Positions 18,713 through 28,954 are shown, numbered from the stretch's first letter. The stretch: 64,000 bases of DNA from Actinoplanes campanulatus (GCF_014647795.1 NZ_BMPW01000010.1:124001-188000), one strand, 5' to 3'. A program made the numbers and translations. Notes: generated by a model from the sequence alone, not told the origin.

Positions 18713-19869
18713 ACCGTGCCTCCCGTGTTGACCCCGCGCATCGCGATCTCCAAGGCCGCCTCGAAGTAGCTGGTAGCCCCTCGTGATCCCGGATCGTAGG
18801 TCATCACCGACTGACCGTAGCTGGGAGCCTCCGAAACACGCACGTTCCGGGGGATCACCGCGTTCAGCACTTTGGCACCAAAATGATTCCGTACATCCTG
18901 TTCCACCGCATCTGCCAGACGGGTACGCCGGTCGTACATCGTCAGCAAGATCGTAGAGACATCGAGGGTGGGATTCAGGTGCTGACGCACCAGGTTGATG
19001 TTGTTGATCAGCTGATTGAGACCTTCCAGTGCGTAGTACTCGCACTGAATGGGAATCAGCACCTCCTGCGCAGCACAGAGGGCGTTCACGGTGAGCAGCC
19101 CGAGAGAAGGCGGGCAGTCGATGAAGACGTAATCGAACTTCTCGGGATGCCCCGCGATGGCCCGGGCAAGCCGGGACTCACGGGCCACCACCGAGACCAG
19201 TTCGATCTCCGCGCCGGCCAGGTCGATGGTGGCCGGAACGCAGAAGAGGTTCGGAATACCTTCGACCGGTTGCGCGACCTCGGCCAGCGGCACGTTGTCG
19301 ATCAGGCAGTCGTAGACATCGGGTACGCCCGCGTGGTGCGGGACGTTCAGACCGGTCGAGGCGTTGCCCTGGGGGTCGAGGTCCACTACCAGCACACGGT
19401 TGCCGTGGAGCGCCAGCGCCACGGCAAGGTTGACCGTCGTGGTCGTCTTCCCGACGCCGCCCTTCTGGTTGGCGACGCAAATCACCCGCGGGTGGTCTGG
19501 GCGCGGCATGATGATCTCGCCGCTCGGGTTGAGGATCTGCACAGCTCGCAACGCTTCCATGGCTAGGGGCGGATCGTCCTCATCCGCTACCGGCGTTTCA
19601 CGTGAAACATGCTCGGTGGACTGAACGGGCGCCCCCGAAGAAGGAGTGGCCCCCATCTGATGCCCCGACGGCACGGACGCACGCCCTCGGGCCTCGTCCG
19701 AGGAGTGGCCTGGCATCGGAGCTCCGTACTCGTACGCCGACGGGGGCCCATAGGCGCTCGCCCGAGGCTGCGGAACGTCCTGTTCGCCCGCGCGCAGCCC
19801 GCCCACGTTCATTCCCGACGGCCTGTCGAGAGGCGACTCGGTTTCACGTGAAACACCGTACTCATGCAC
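18709..19869 (-). CDS. parA: Chromosome partitioning ATPase ParA
   Basis: 386 residues if the GTG at complement 19867-19869 is used (AGGGA-like site upstream). The deviant Walker A motif is [20 protein letters not shown], Walker B is [18 protein letters not shown], and [17 protein letters not shown] is typical. The first 120 or so residues form a poorly structured Pro/Gly/Ser-rich extension, so a later start (for example the Met before EALRAVQ) is possible. Two parS sites lie within this extension and both encode Val-Ser-Arg-Glu-Thr. ParA moves ParB-origin complexes; in filamentous actinomycetes it also follows the hyphal tip. Confidence 0.93.
   Translation of the reverse strand: MHEYGVSRETESPLDRPSGMNVGGLRAGEQDVPQPRASAYGPPSAYEYGAPMPGHSSDEARGRASVPSGHQMGATPSSGAPVQSTEHVSRETPVADEDDPPLAMEALRAVQILNPSGEIIMPRPDHPRVICVANQKGGVGKTTTTVNLAVALALHGNRVLVVDLDPQGNASTGLNVPHHAGVPDVYDCLIDNVPLAEVAQPVEGIPNLFCVPATIDLAGAEIELVSVVARESRLARAIAGHPEKFDYVFIDCPPSLGLLTVNALCAAQEVLIPIQCEYYALEGLNQLINNINLVRQHLNPTLDVSTILLTMYDRRTRLADAVEQDVRNHFGAKVLNAVIPRNVRVSEAPSYGQSVMTYDPGSRGATSYFEAALEIAMRGVNTGGTV
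19595..19608. promoter_or_regulatory. parS site 6, inside parA
   Basis: Perfect GTTTCACGTGAAAC within the coding sequence for the N-terminal extension of ParA. Confidence 0.95.
19841..19854. promoter_or_regulatory. parS site 7, at the parA start
   Basis: Perfect GTTTCACGTGAAAC covering codons 5-10 from the chosen GTG. ParB bound here could affect parAB transcription. Confidence 0.95.
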
Positions 19870-20771
19870 CGCTTCATCCCTGATGGCTAGGAAGGGGTTG
19901 ACCGGCAGAACGTGTGCCCGGCAGGGGAGATCCGGTCCACACTATCGACATCCGGCCAGCCTACGGGTGTCGGGCATGTGTCGCCATGGTCCTAAGTTCC
20001 GATGAGTCGAGCACAACGCCGCTCCATCGTCCGTCAGCAGCGACCCGAACACCATGACGCTCGGCACAGACATCCAGGCTTCACCCATTCATGCCGTCGA
20101 TCGACCCAAACCCGAAGATCAACCCCCATGGTGTACGCCCGAAGGCACACCACCATGACAGACCCCTCTGCCCCGGCCCTCCCAAAACCGGCAGCCGCGA
20201 GGCGTCAGGCGACATACCACCAGGGCCGCAACCACGTTAGGCGGTATGGCGGGTGACGGCGTCGGACCTCAGGTACGGCGCAACGGTCACCGCCGAGTCG
20301 GACGACCCGTATACGACTTAAGTGCGGACGGCTGCGTATCACCCACCACGCTCCCGCACGCCGTAACAGATCCGCCGGCACTCCGAAGCGAAAGCCGGAG
20401 AAGCGAGAGCCGAACCCAGATTCGCGGGCCTCCAAGTCGCCTAGGAACGGCGGCGGACCGCCCAGATGAGACCCGACGAAGACCGCTCACGACAACGGAC
20501 GGCGGCGGCAACGACCGAGGATCAGCCGCTCAAGGATCCAACGATGCGGCCCCTGTGTGAGCCAGACGAGGCCGAGCCCCTCATGGCCGCCGAGACGCGT
20601 CCACAACACAAGATGCACCACGAGTGCACGGAAGATCCCGAAACCCCGCCAACGGCCGAATGAGGCCCATCCGCAGGGCGGTGTACCCACCTTGACGCAT
20701 CACTGCTCCACCTACCGAACGAAAATGGGATCGGGACCAGAAAGACCACAGTCGGCGACCCGAACCGGCCG

Positions 20772-20813
20772 TTGTCCACAAGCGCGCCCAGCCCCCCATG
20801 GGCCTGTGGACAA
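20772..20813. promoter_or_regulatory. Inverted pair of DnaA boxes
   Basis: TTGTCCACA (20772-20780) and its reverse complement TGTGGACAA (20805-20813) face each other 24 bases apart, around CCCATGGG. Both match the G-containing actinobacterial DnaA box exactly. Confidence 0.7.
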
Positions 20814-20850
20814 CCGTGCACCCGCCAGACCGCGGTCGAGGGCGCCCCAC

Positions 20851-20864
20851 GTTGCACGTGAAAC
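20851..20864. promoter_or_regulatory. parS-like site with one mismatch
   Basis: GTTGCACGTGAAAC differs from the perfect site only at its fourth base. It may be a weak ParB site. Confidence 0.6.
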
Positions 20865-20964
20865 ATGGGTCACCCGAACCGCGCCATACGAGCGCGCTAC
20901 CCCGTACCAAAAAGGCGGTCCCGGCCCGAAGGAAATCGGACCGGGACCGAAAGTCGCGGAATGG

Positions 20965-21756
20965 CTAACCCCGGCGATCCCGCCGGCCACGCTGGGATGC
21001 AGACCCACGGCCCGAGCGAACCGAAGCGGCCTTCTTCCGGCCGGGCACCACATGCGCCTCCTTGACGATCTCCACCACCGTGGTCGGGGGCTCGATCAGT
21101 CCAGCCCCGCAGAGGTGGATGACCGGCTCCCCACCACCGAGAGCCGCGATCGCCGCCGTGTGTTCGGCGATCTCCTCAGCAGCGGACGAGCCCTTCATCG
21201 CGAGGAGACGGCCCCCCACGGCGGCGAGCGGCAGGCACCAACCGGCAAGCTTGTCGAGCGCGGCCACAGCGCGAGCGGTGACCACATCGGCTCCGGGCAG
21301 CACGTCGACGACCTCCTCGGCCCGGCCGCGGAGAACGGTGACGTTGTCCAGGCCCAGGTCCTCGACGGTCTCGGTGAGGAACGCGGTCCGGCGGGCGAGC
21401 GGCTCGACCAGGGTGACCCGCAGGTCCGGGCGGGCGATCGCCAGCACCAGGCCGGGCAGCCCGGCGCCGGAGCCCACATCGACCACGGCGGCGCCGGGTG
21501 CGATGAGCTGCGCCATGACGCCGCAGTTGATCAGGTGTCGCTCCCACAGCCGGGGCGCCTCCCGCGGGCCGATCAGGCCCCGGATCACGCCTTCGGTGGC
21601 AAGCAGTTCGGTGTAGCGGGTGGCCAGCGCGAGCCGTTCCCCGAAGACCTCGACAGCGGTGGCCGGTGGACGAAGGTCGGGCGCCGGGAAAGACGACGGC
21701 CCGGGCGTTTCGACGCCCGGGCCGGAGTCACCCGCGCCGTGGCGGGAGGTGGTCAC
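20965..21756 (-). CDS. rsmG: 16S rRNA (guanine527-N7)-methyltransferase RsmG
   Basis: 263 residues from a GTG (complement 21754-21756) two bases after the jag stop. The SAM-binding motif VVDVGSGAGLPGLVLAI is clear; RLWERHLINCG and ARAVAALDKLAGWCLPL are family landmarks. The C-terminal GRKKAASVRSGRG tail is basic. It methylates G527 of 16S rRNA; loss causes low-level streptomycin resistance in related bacteria. It is the last gene of the rpmH-rnpA-yidD-yidC-jag-rsmG group. Confidence 0.95.
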   Translation of the reverse strand: MTTSRHGAGDSGPGVETPGPSSFPAPDLRPPATAVEVFGERLALATRYTELLATEGVIRGLIGPREAPRLWERHLINCGVMAQLIAPGAAVVDVGSGAGLPGLVLAIARPDLRVTLVEPLARRTAFLTETVEDLGLDNVTVLRGRAEEVVDVLPGADVVTARAVAALDKLAGWCLPLAAVGGRLLAMKGSSAAEEIAEHTAAIAALGGGEPVIHLCGAGLIEPPTTVVEIVKEAHVVPGRKKAASVRSGRGSASQRGRRDRRG

Positions 21757-21758
21757 GA

Positions 21759-22325
21759 TCAGTCCGCCGCCCGCACCACGATGCGGCGGTTGGGCTCGAC
21801 GCCCTCGGACTCGCTCTGCACACCGGGGATCGCGTTGACCACGTCGTGCACGCACTTGCGTTCGAACGCCGACATGGCCTCGAGGCGGACCGGGTCGCCG
21901 TGCTCCTTGACCTTCTCGACGGCGTTGCGGGCGACCGCGCCGAGTTCCTTGCGCCGGGCGGCACGGTAGCCACCGATGTCGAGCAGCAGGCGGCTCGGCG
22001 AGCCGGTGGCCCGGAAGATGGCAAGGCGGGTCAGTTCCTGCAGGGCCTCGAGGGTGGCGCCGCGCTGGCCGACCAGCGGCTGGAGACGGCCGCCGACCAC
22101 CTCGACCATCGGCCGGCCCGCGGAGACGAGCTCGTCGATGTCGCCGTCGTAGTCGAGGATGTCCAGCAGACCCTCGACGTAGTCAGCGGCGATCTCGCTC
22201 TGGCGGAACAGGTCGCTGTCCGAGGCGACAGTCTCCGACTTCTTGGCCTCTTCGGTGCCGGCCGGCTCGGCAGCGGTGGCTTCGGCTGACGAGTCGGCGG
22301 AAGGGGGAGTGCTGGTGTCGGTCAC
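21759..22325 (-). CDS. jag: Jag/KhpB-type single-stranded nucleic-acid-binding protein (KH-R3H)
   Basis: 188 residues from a GTG with GGAG eight bases upstream. The acidic N-terminus is followed by a KH domain (about 50-115, with GRRLQPLVGQRGATLEALQ) and an R3H domain (about 120-185, with RLEAMSAFERKCVHDVV). The long Jag-N domain of Firmicutes is missing, as usual in actinobacteria. KhpB proteins bind RNA and influence division and envelope genes. Directly behind yidC, ahead of rsmG. Confidence 0.93.
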   Translation of the reverse strand: MTDTSTPPSADSSAEATAAEPAGTEEAKKSETVASDSDLFRQSEIAADYVEGLLDILDYDGDIDELVSAGRPMVEVVGGRLQPLVGQRGATLEALQELTRLAIFRATGSPSRLLLDIGGYRAARRKELGAVARNAVEKVKEHGDPVRLEAMSAFERKCVHDVVNAIPGVQSESEGVEPNRRIVVRAAD

Positions 22326-22445
22326 GGTCTCATCTCCGTTGTCATTCGGGCCGGACCGAGATCGGTCCGATGTTTCCCGCGCGCGGCGCGGGGAGGTCTC
22401 GAGGGGCGCGCTCAGGCCCTGCCGGGTGTTGGGCCTAAGCCGCGA

Positions 22446-23468
22446 TCATCCCTTGGGTTTGTTCGCCGGCCTGGCGCCCTTCTTGGGATTCACCGGTTTG
22501 GCACCGGGCTTGGGTGCGAGGGCCTTGGTGTCGACCACCGGGCTCGCCGGCTCGGGGGTGTTCTTACGACCGAACAGACCACCGGTACGGGCGGGCTGCA
22601 CCAGGTTCTTGCCACCGGAGACCTTGGTCCCGGGCGCCACCCGGCCCGCCGAGCCACCCTTGTTGGCCATCTGCGGCGGCGGGAACTTGCGAAGCACCCA
22701 CTGCTGCTGCGCCAGCGTGAACAGGTTGTTGGTGACCCAGTAGATGACCACACCGATGGGGAAAAGCGCACCGGAGATGAGCAGCGAGAACGGGATGCCG
22801 TAGAGCATCAGCCGCTGGATCATCAGCTGCTGCGGGTCCTCGGCCCAGCCGGTCTTGAGGATCATCTGGCGCTGGGTGAGGAACGTGGTGGCCATCATGA
22901 CCAGGACCAAGATGCCGGCCACGATCTTGACCGTGGTGCCGTCCGCGCCGAGGACGGACAGCTCAGCGGCGGAGGAACCGAACTTGGCGCTGATCGGGGC
23001 GTTGAACAGGTGCGCGTGGGCGGCGCTGTTGAACTGATCGAGCGGCCAGCCGTAGAGCTGCTTGTTCGCGTCCGAGATGTTCGGGTCCAGGTGCTGGAGC
23101 ACGTGGAAGAGACCGAAGAAGACCGGGATCTGCAGGAACATCGGAAGGCAGCCCATGAGCGGGTTCGCCTTCTCCGTCCGGTACAGCTCCATCATTTCTT
23201 TCTGGAGCGTCTCCCGGTCACCCTTGTGCTTCTCCTGCAGCGCCTTGACCTTGGGCTGCAGCGCCTGCATCGCACGCTGGCTCTTGATCTGCTTGACGAA
23301 GACGGGGAAGAGGATGACCCGCAGTGTCACCACCAGGCAGAAGATCGCCAGGATCCAGGCCCAGTTGGTACCGATGACACGATCTTCGGGTATGCCGATC
23401 GCATCCCAGAAGGAATGCCAGCGCAGAAGAATCCACGAGATGGCGTAGTAGATCGGGTCGAGACTCAA
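22446..23468 (-). CDS. yidC: Membrane protein insertase YidC/Oxa1
   Basis: 340 residues from a TTG start (complement 23466-23468) with GGAG seven bases upstream, one base after the yidD stop. Five membrane segments follow the Oxa1 pattern: an early helix (WILAIFCLVVTLRVILF), a cytoplasmic charged hairpin (QPKVKALQEKHKGDRETLQK), GCLPMFLQIPVFFGLFHVL, and two C-terminal helices. The Lys/Pro-rich tail (NPKKGARPANKPKG) may contact ribosomes. It inserts membrane proteins alone or with Sec. Confidence 0.96.
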   Translation of the reverse strand: MSLDPIYYAISWILLRWHSFWDAIGIPEDRVIGTNWAWILAIFCLVVTLRVILFPVFVKQIKSQRAMQALQPKVKALQEKHKGDRETLQKEMMELYRTEKANPLMGCLPMFLQIPVFFGLFHVLQHLDPNISDANKQLYGWPLDQFNSAAHAHLFNAPISAKFGSSAAELSVLGADGTTVKIVAGILVLVMMATTFLTQRQMILKTGWAEDPQQLMIQRLMLYGIPFSLLISGALFPIGVVIYWVTNNLFTLAQQQWVLRKFPPPQMANKGGSAGRVAPGTKVSGGKNLVQPARTGGLFGRKNTPEPASPVVDTKALAPKPGAKPVNPKKGARPANKPKG

Positions 23469-23469
23469 T

Positions 23470-23727
23470 CTAATCTCCAGTCACATCGGCAGGACGGTGA
23501 CGGATCGGGTCAGGCACCGGGTCGTACCCGCCAGGGTGGAAGGGATGGCAGCGGAGGAGCCGCCAGATCGCCAGGCCCGTACCCCGGATCGCGCCGTAAC
23601 GCGCCAACGCCTCCAGGGCATAAGCGCTGCACGAGGGGTAGAACCGACAGCGGGCCGGCAGCACCGGACTCAAGTATCGACGGTACGCGACGACCGCTGC
23701 GGTCAGGACCCGGGCGGCCAGGGTCAT
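23470..23727 (-). CDS. yidD: Membrane protein insertion efficiency factor YidD
   Basis: 85 residues from an ATG that overlaps the rnpA stop (ATGA). The family signature is present: [20 protein letters not shown], with [10 protein letters not shown], then [18 protein letters not shown]. The paired cysteines in CRFYPSC are conserved. It helps YidC-dependent insertion. Its last codons contain the ribosome binding site of yidC. Confidence 0.94.
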   Translation of the reverse strand: MTLAARVLTAAVVAYRRYLSPVLPARCRFYPSCSAYALEALARYGAIRGTGLAIWRLLRCHPFHPGGYDPVPDPIRHRPADVTGD

Positions 23728-24080
23728 CGCGGCCGCCGGGGTCTGCGGGCGGCCGCGAGCGCACCTTCCAGGTCGGTGGCCAGCGTGGCGGACGTCGCCG
23801 CGGCCGCCGGTGGCAATGCTCTGACGACCAGGGACGCGCCCGTGGGCAGCTCGCTGAGCAGTGGCCGGACCAGGTGACGCAGTCGGCGGCGCACCCGGTT
23901 GCGGACGACCGCGTTGCCCACCGCTTTGGAGACGACGAAGCCGGCGCGCGCCGTGGAGGCACACGCCGGCTCATCAAGAAGCAGGTGAACGACCAGGGTG
24001 CCGCGACCGGCACGGCGGCCGCCGCGAATCGCTGCGGCGAAGTCCGCGCTACGCCGCAATCGTTGCACCGCGGCCAGCAC
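23724..24080 (-). CDS. rnpA: Ribonuclease P protein component
   Basis: 118 residues from a GTG (complement 24078-24080). It has the RNR motif in [20 protein letters not shown] and the N-terminal [16 protein letters not shown]; very basic. It is the protein cofactor of RNase P for tRNA 5' maturation. Located 36 bases after rpmH, as in most bacteria. Confidence 0.96.
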   Translation of the reverse strand: MLAAVQRLRRSADFAAAIRGGRRAGRGTLVVHLLLDEPACASTARAGFVVSKAVGNAVVRNRVRRRLRHLVRPLLSELPTGASLVVRALPPAAAATSATLATDLEGALAAARRPRRPR

Positions 24081-24116
24081 GACTACCTGGGCATTCCGAC
24101 CCGACTAGCGGTCGGC

Positions 24117-24254
24117 TCAGGCCGACAGCTGGCCGCGGCCCTTGGACCGGCGGGCAGACAGGATGGCGCGACCGGCACGGGTGCGCATGCGCAGCCGGAA
24201 GCCGTGGGTCTTGGCACGCCGGCGGTTGTTCGGCTGGTAGGTGCGCTTGCTCAC
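24117..24254 (-). CDS. rpmH: Ribosomal protein bL34
   Basis: 45 residues, full length, from GTG (complement 24252-24254) with GGAG upstream. [20 protein letters not shown] and [19 protein letters not shown] are diagnostic. It is the first gene of the leftward group and diverges from dnaA. TAAAGT (complement of 24311-24316) may be its -10 element, but no clear -35 is seen. Confidence 0.97.
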   Translation of the reverse strand: MSKRTYQPNNRRRAKTHGFRLRMRTRAGRAILSARRSKGRGQLSA

Positions 24255-24850
24255 GTCAAAACTCCGTCTTCGTACTACGACTCTGGGGGCATCATGCGCT
24301 GCAAGACGCCACTTTAGCAGAGCGCGGCGGAGCAACCGCCCAACCCTACGCAGGGCCCCCGGGGTGGTCAACCATATCCTTGGTCGGCACGCCGACATGG
24401 GCGGGCAATGATCGCCTGGCAGGTCTTTCCGTGCACAAAGTGAATCTTTTCCCGCGCGCGTGCGGTGGATGGACAGGACGGCGGTTGTAGTCCACCTGTC
24501 GCCGCTGTTAGCGTGCGCGGTTGCTGGTCTCATCCGGCCGTTCGCAGCCCGCGAAGCAGCGGCCAAAACCGGACAAGCAGGTGGATCGTTCGCCACGGTG
24601 AGCCTGTTTACCGCCCGCGCCAACTACAGGCTCCGGTAAATCTGCCGACCATCCGGCCGGGAGCGGCCACCGGCACTGACCCAGGTTGTGGATAACCTGT
24701 GGATAGCTGGTGGCGCCGTGCGTGTTCAGCACGTTAACTGTGCTGGGTTGGGGGACGCCGGCCGGTTGCCCGTCACGGGGCGCCGACAGGCACAGGCGAA
24801 AGGCCGGACAAGGCCCACCGGGGGTCGGTGGCGATGGGGGTGGCGCGGCG
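24255..24850. other. Divergent promoter region between rpmH and dnaA
   Basis: About 600 bases with no gene. It should contain the rpmH and dnaA promoters. Two DnaA boxes lie 145-164 bases upstream of the dnaA start, fitting autoregulation. An in-frame extension of dnaA to 24710 exists but reads as low-complexity Gly/Pro/Arg and is not favoured. Confidence 0.65.
24687..24706 (-). promoter_or_regulatory. DnaA boxes upstream of dnaA
   Basis: TGTGGATAA (24687-24695, perfect) and TGTGGATAG (24698-24706, one mismatch) are two bases apart in the same direction, placed for repression of dnaA by its own product. Confidence 0.75.
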
Positions 24851-26689
24851 GTGGCCGAGCAGGTCGACCTGGGCAAGTTGTGGCGTGAGACGTTGGACGA
24901 GCTGTCCGACGAGATCGCGTCACGGCAGCAGCGCGCCTATCTACAGTTCACCCGGCTGCGGGCGATAGTCGAGGACACCGCTCTCCTATCGGTTCCGGAC
25001 ACGTACACCCGCGACATCATCGAGTCACGGCTGCGCCCGGCGATCACCGAGGCACTCAGCCGCCGGCTCAGCCGGCCCATACAGGTGGCGGTCACGGTCC
25101 GGCCCCCGGAGGACGGCTCCGGCATGCCGGGCACCGTCTACGGCACCCCGGCCGAGCCGTCCGCCGGTCCGATGGTGGACCCGCAGCCACGGCACTACGC
25201 CGAGAACGGGCCCTTTCAGCCGGAGCTGCCGGGTTATCCGGGCTCGCCGCGGATGCCAGAACCGCCGCCCTACCAGGGGCCTGCCTTCGGTCCGGCCGAG
25301 CACGCGCCGGAGCCGTACCCGACCGGGTCGGCGCAGCACTCCGCTCCGCAGGCGCCGTTCCCCCGTGGGGTTCCGGCCGCCCACGACGGCCAGGAGGCGC
25401 TCTTCGCCGACCCGATGCCGACGGTGCCGCCGCCGGTGAACCGGTCCCCGGCCGCGCCGCCGGCCGAGAAGGAACAGCCCAACGACGCGGTCGCGCATCG
25501 GATGGCGGCCGACGCCGCCCAGTTGCGGCAGAACGACCGGCCGATGCCCGGTCCGGACCGCCGCGACGACGTGCCGAGCCGCGCCGGCGACAACGGGCCG
25601 GGCCGTCCGCCGATCGATCTGCGGGGTCCCGGCACCACGCCGCGGCCCGGTGGGCAGGACGGCAACCGGCTCAACCCGAAGTACATGTTCGAGACGTTCG
25701 TCATCGGCTCGTCCAACCGGTTCGCGCACGCCGCGGCGGTCGCGGTCGCGGAGTCACCGGCGAAGGCGTACAACCCGCTCTTCATCTACGGCAGCTCCGG
25801 GCTGGGCAAGACCCACCTCCTGCACGCGATCGGGCACTACGCCACCACCCTGGGGCACGCGCGCTCGGTGCGCTACGTGTCGACCGAGGAGTTCACCAAC
25901 GATTTCATCAACAGCCTGCGGGACGACAAGACGCAGGCGTTCCAGCGCCGCTACCGCGACGTCGACATCCTGCTGATCGACGACATCCAGTTCCTGGAGA
26001 ACCGCGAGCGGACGCAGGAGGAGTTCTTCCACACCTTCAACACGCTCCACAACGCCAACAAGCAGATCGTGATCAGCTCGGACCGCTCGCCGCGCCAGCT
26101 GGCCACCCTCGAGGACCGGATGCGCACCCGCTTCGAGTGGGGTCTGCTGGCCGACATCCAGCCGCCCGACCTCGAGACGCGTATCGCGATTCTCCAGAAG
26201 AAGGCCGCACAGGAGCGGATGTACGCCCCCGACGACGTGCTCGAGTTCATCGCGTCCCGGGTCTCCAACTCGATCCGCGAACTCGAGGGCGCCCTCATCC
26301 GGGTGACCGCGTTCGCCAGCCTCACCCGCTCGCCGGTGCAGCTCTCGCTGGCCGAGGAGGTGCTGCGCGACTTCATGCCGGACGGCGCCGGCCCGGAGAT
26401 CACCGCCGACCAGATCATGGTTTCGACCGCCGACTACTTCGGCGTCTCCCTGGAGGACCTGCGCGGGCACTCGCGCAGCCGGGTGCTGGTCAACGCCCGG
26501 CAGGTGGCCATGTACCTCTGCCGGGAACTGACCGATCTCTCGCTGCCCCGCATCGGGCAGGCGTTCGGCGGCCGCGACCACACCACGGTGATGCACGCCG
26601 ACCGCAAGATCCGCCAGCACATGGCCGAGCGCCGGTCGCTCTACAACCAGATCGCCGAGCTCACCAACAGGATCAAACAAAACACCTGA
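24851..26689 (+). CDS. dnaA: Chromosomal replication initiator protein DnaA
   Basis: 612 residues from GTG 24851 ([18 protein letters not shown]). Domain I (1-95), a long Pro/Gly/Arg-rich domain II (about 95-270, typical of filamentous actinomycetes), and the AAA+ domain III with Walker [18 protein letters not shown] and Walker [14 protein letters not shown]. Domain IV has the box-recognition motif [16 protein letters not shown]. It binds DnaA boxes in the adjacent oriC and unwinds the origin. The Shine-Dalgarno region is weak, so the start rests on family length. Confidence 0.96.
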   Translation: MAEQVDLGKLWRETLDELSDEIASRQQRAYLQFTRLRAIVEDTALLSVPDTYTRDIIESRLRPAITEALSRRLSRPIQVAVTVRPPEDGSGMPGTVYGTPAEPSAGPMVDPQPRHYAENGPFQPELPGYPGSPRMPEPPPYQGPAFGPAEHAPEPYPTGSAQHSAPQAPFPRGVPAAHDGQEALFADPMPTVPPPVNRSPAAPPAEKEQPNDAVAHRMAADAAQLRQNDRPMPGPDRRDDVPSRAGDNGPGRPPIDLRGPGTTPRPGGQDGNRLNPKYMFETFVIGSSNRFAHAAAVAVAESPAKAYNPLFIYGSSGLGKTHLLHAIGHYATTLGHARSVRYVSTEEFTNDFINSLRDDKTQAFQRRYRDVDILLIDDIQFLENRERTQEEFFHTFNTLHNANKQIVISSDRSPRQLATLEDRMRTRFEWGLLADIQPPDLETRIAILQKKAAQERMYAPDDVLEFIASRVSNSIRELEGALIRVTAFASLTRSPVQLSLAEEVLRDFMPDGAGPEITADQIMVSTADYFGVSLEDLRGHSRSRVLVNARQVAMYLCRELTDLSLPRIGQAFGGRDHTTVMHADRKIRQHMAERRSLYNQIAELTNRIKQNT

Positions 26690-26829
26690 GGGGTACGGCG
26701 TACGCGCGCTCGACCGCACCACGCGGCCGGCGCCTCGCGATGCCCGGCTAGCTGCCGGGGCACGCCCTCACGCACCCGCCGGGCGGTGCTGCCCACTCAC
26801 TCCGCAACCTGCCACGCCCTCGCACGGGA

Positions 26830-27640
26830 CGGTGTGGACAAGGCTGGGCGGGCTTCCCTCGTGCCCAATGGATCTTTGTCTGAGCCGGATCGGCCCGCTC
26901 ACCGGGACCGTCCATGGGTTATCCCCAGCCGCATCCGGCCGTGCAGGGCTCAAAAGGCAGTTACCCACAGGGTCGGACAGAATGTGCGACGCAATGCGCA
27001 CAGCCTCTGAGCTGCCGTTTCTCTACTTACCCACAGTTTTCCACGAGTTCTACACGGGGTTTTCCACAAGTTATACCCAGATCATTAGTGAAACCTGAAG
27101 ACATTGAAGCTAATAACTGCCTTCTCGTGAGGACACTGAAGGGCAAGTTGTCAACGTCGCGACGTGCCAGTTTCGTGCCAACGTTATCCACACTCATCCA
27201 CAGGCATCCACAGGCTGGCTCCCCAGGCGGTGGATAACTCCTGACACCTCAACCCACAGAAGTGGATAACTCCTGTGGAAATCGATGTGGACAGTCACGA
27301 AGAGTAGTTGTTGATCTCACAGGCTGTGGACGCCTGTGGATTACCTGTTGAAGGTTCTGGGGACAACGTGTCGGTAGCGTCCCCGCGTTATGCACAGGGC
27401 GGGGGATAAACCCGGTGGAAAACCTGGGGATAGCCTGGGGACAGCGGTGGACAACTCTCGCTGCGTCGACAACTGTGGACAACGACCCGGGTTTATACCC
27501 CGGTTACCCACATGTGAATCACCGGTGGATAACCCTGTCACCAGCGCAAACGCGAGTTATCCACAGAATCCACAGCCCCTATGAAGACGATGAAGTTATC
27601 TCTTCTAAGAAAACAAAAACCAATCATCAGCGTTGTGGAA
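26830..27640. other. oriC: Origin of chromosomal replication oriC
   Basis: The dnaA-dnaN intergenic region carries about 20 DnaA-box-like sequences on both strands. Perfect ones are TTATCCACA at 27184-27192 and 27557-27565, and TGTGGACAA at 26833-26841 and 27474-27482. One-mismatch forms include TTACCCACA (26961, 27027, 27504), TTTTCCACA (27061), and GGTGGATAA (27229, 27524). Two A/T-rich stretches, about 27060-27120 and 27581-27630, are candidate unwinding elements; the second directly follows the last perfect box. Box number and spacing match filamentous actinomycete origins. Confidence 0.95.
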
Positions 27641-27781
27641 GGTGTGGATGGGCTGGTTCCGGCTCGCCACGCCTCGGGCTCGACTGCACAGCACCGGGGT
27701 CGGGCACACGGGGATACCGCCGGAGCCATAGAGTTCAGTGGGGTCCAAGCCCCCTGTATGAGGACGCATCGCGGAGGAAGC

Positions 27782-28915
27782 ATGAAGTTCCGGGTGGAGC
27801 GAGACGCACTCGCCGACGCCGTGGCCTGGACAGCCAAGAGCCTGCCCAGCCGGCCCTCGGTGCCGGTGCTCGCCGGCGTTCTGCTGCGGGTCACCGACGG
27901 CCGCCTGCAGGTGTCGGGCTTCGACTACGAGGTCTCCAGCCAGGTGACCGTCGAGGTGCAGGCCGACGCGGAGGGGGCCGCCCTGGTCTCCGGCCGGCTG
28001 CTCGCCGAGATCACCAAGGCACTGCCGGGCAAGCCGGTGGACATCGCCGCCGTCGGCGCGCATCTCGAGCTGGTGTGCGGCAGCGCCCGGTTCACCCTGC
28101 CGACGATGCCGGTCGAGGACTACCCGACCCTGCCGGACATGCCGTCCAGCGCGGGCACCGTCGACGCGGCCGTTTTCGCCTCCGCCGTCTCGCAGGTCGC
28201 GATCGCCGCGGGCCGGGACGAGACCCTGCCGATGATGACCGGTGTGCGGCTGGAGCTGAACGGTTCGACCATGGCGCTGCTGGCGACCGACCGCTACCGG
28301 TTGGCCATGCGGGAGATCGAGTGGACCCCGGACGACCCGGAGATCAGCCACAACGCGCTGGTGCCGGCCAAGACGCTGAACGACACCGCAAAGGCCCTCG
28401 GCCCGACCGGTGGCGCCGTCACCCTGGCACTGACCCAGGGCAAGGCCGGTGAGGGCATGATCGGGTTCGCCGGTGGCACCCGGCGCACCACCAGCCGCCT
28501 GCTCGACGGGGCGAACTACCCGCCGGTGCGCTCGCTCTTCCCGGCCTCGCACAACGCCGAGGCCCGGGTCGGTGTGGCCGCCCTGGTCGAGGTGGTCCGC
28601 CGGGTCGCCCTGGTCGCCGAGCGCCAGACCCCGGTGCTGCTGAGCTTCAGCGAGGACGGCCTGGTGGTCGAGGCCGGTGGCACCGAGGAGGCCCGCGCCA
28701 GTGAGGCGATGGAGGCCGAGTTCACCGGTGAGGCGCTGACGATCGGGTTCAACCCGCAGTACCTGATCGACGGCCTGCAGAATCTCGGAGCTCCGACCGC
28801 CGTCTTCGCCTTCGTCGACGCGTTCAAGCCCGCTGTGATCTCGCCCGCTGGCGAAAGCGGCGAAATCATCCCGGGTTACCGCTATCTGATCATGCCGATT
28901 CGAGTGACTCGCTGA
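27782..28915 (+). CDS. dnaN: DNA polymerase III beta subunit (sliding clamp)
   Basis: 377 residues from ATG 27782, with GGAGG (27773-27777) four bases upstream; this excludes the longer frame from 27581. Three clamp domains are recognisable: FRVERDALADAVAWTAKSLP, VSGRLLAEITKALPGKPVDI, LLATDRYRLAMREIEW, and the C-terminal YRYLIMPIRV. The ring-shaped dimer tethers polymerase III and other replication and repair proteins to DNA. It follows oriC. Confidence 0.97.
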   Translation: MKFRVERDALADAVAWTAKSLPSRPSVPVLAGVLLRVTDGRLQVSGFDYEVSSQVTVEVQADAEGAALVSGRLLAEITKALPGKPVDIAAVGAHLELVCGSARFTLPTMPVEDYPTLPDMPSSAGTVDAAVFASAVSQVAIAAGRDETLPMMTGVRLELNGSTMALLATDRYRLAMREIEWTPDDPEISHNALVPAKTLNDTAKALGPTGGAVTLALTQGKAGEGMIGFAGGTRRTTSRLLDGANYPPVRSLFPASHNAEARVGVAALVEVVRRVALVAERQTPVLLSFSEDGLVVEAGGTEEARASEAMEAEFTGEALTIGFNPQYLIDGLQNLGAPTAVFAFVDAFKPAVISPAGESGEIIPGYRYLIMPIRVTR

Positions 28916-28954
28916 TACTGAGCTTGAACCAATCGCTCATCTAGGGAGATCACC

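Larger units (their letters stand above)
19870..20964. other. Long intergenic region between rsmG and parA
   Basis: About 1.1 kb without a convincing gene; frames on both strands are short and of poor protein character. It should hold the parAB promoter. Near its right end are two inverted DnaA boxes (20772-20780 and 20805-20813) and a one-mismatch parS (20851-20864). I saw nothing else assignable. Confidence 0.6.

Noticed and set aside
24710-24850. Upstream extension of dnaA
   Set aside because: Gly/Pro/Arg-rich and not DnaA-like; domain I begins at the GTG at 24851.
27581-27781. Upstream extension of dnaN and a start inside oriC
   Set aside because: ATG 27782 has a strong GGAGG and the exact clamp N-terminus; upstream codons are part of the origin.
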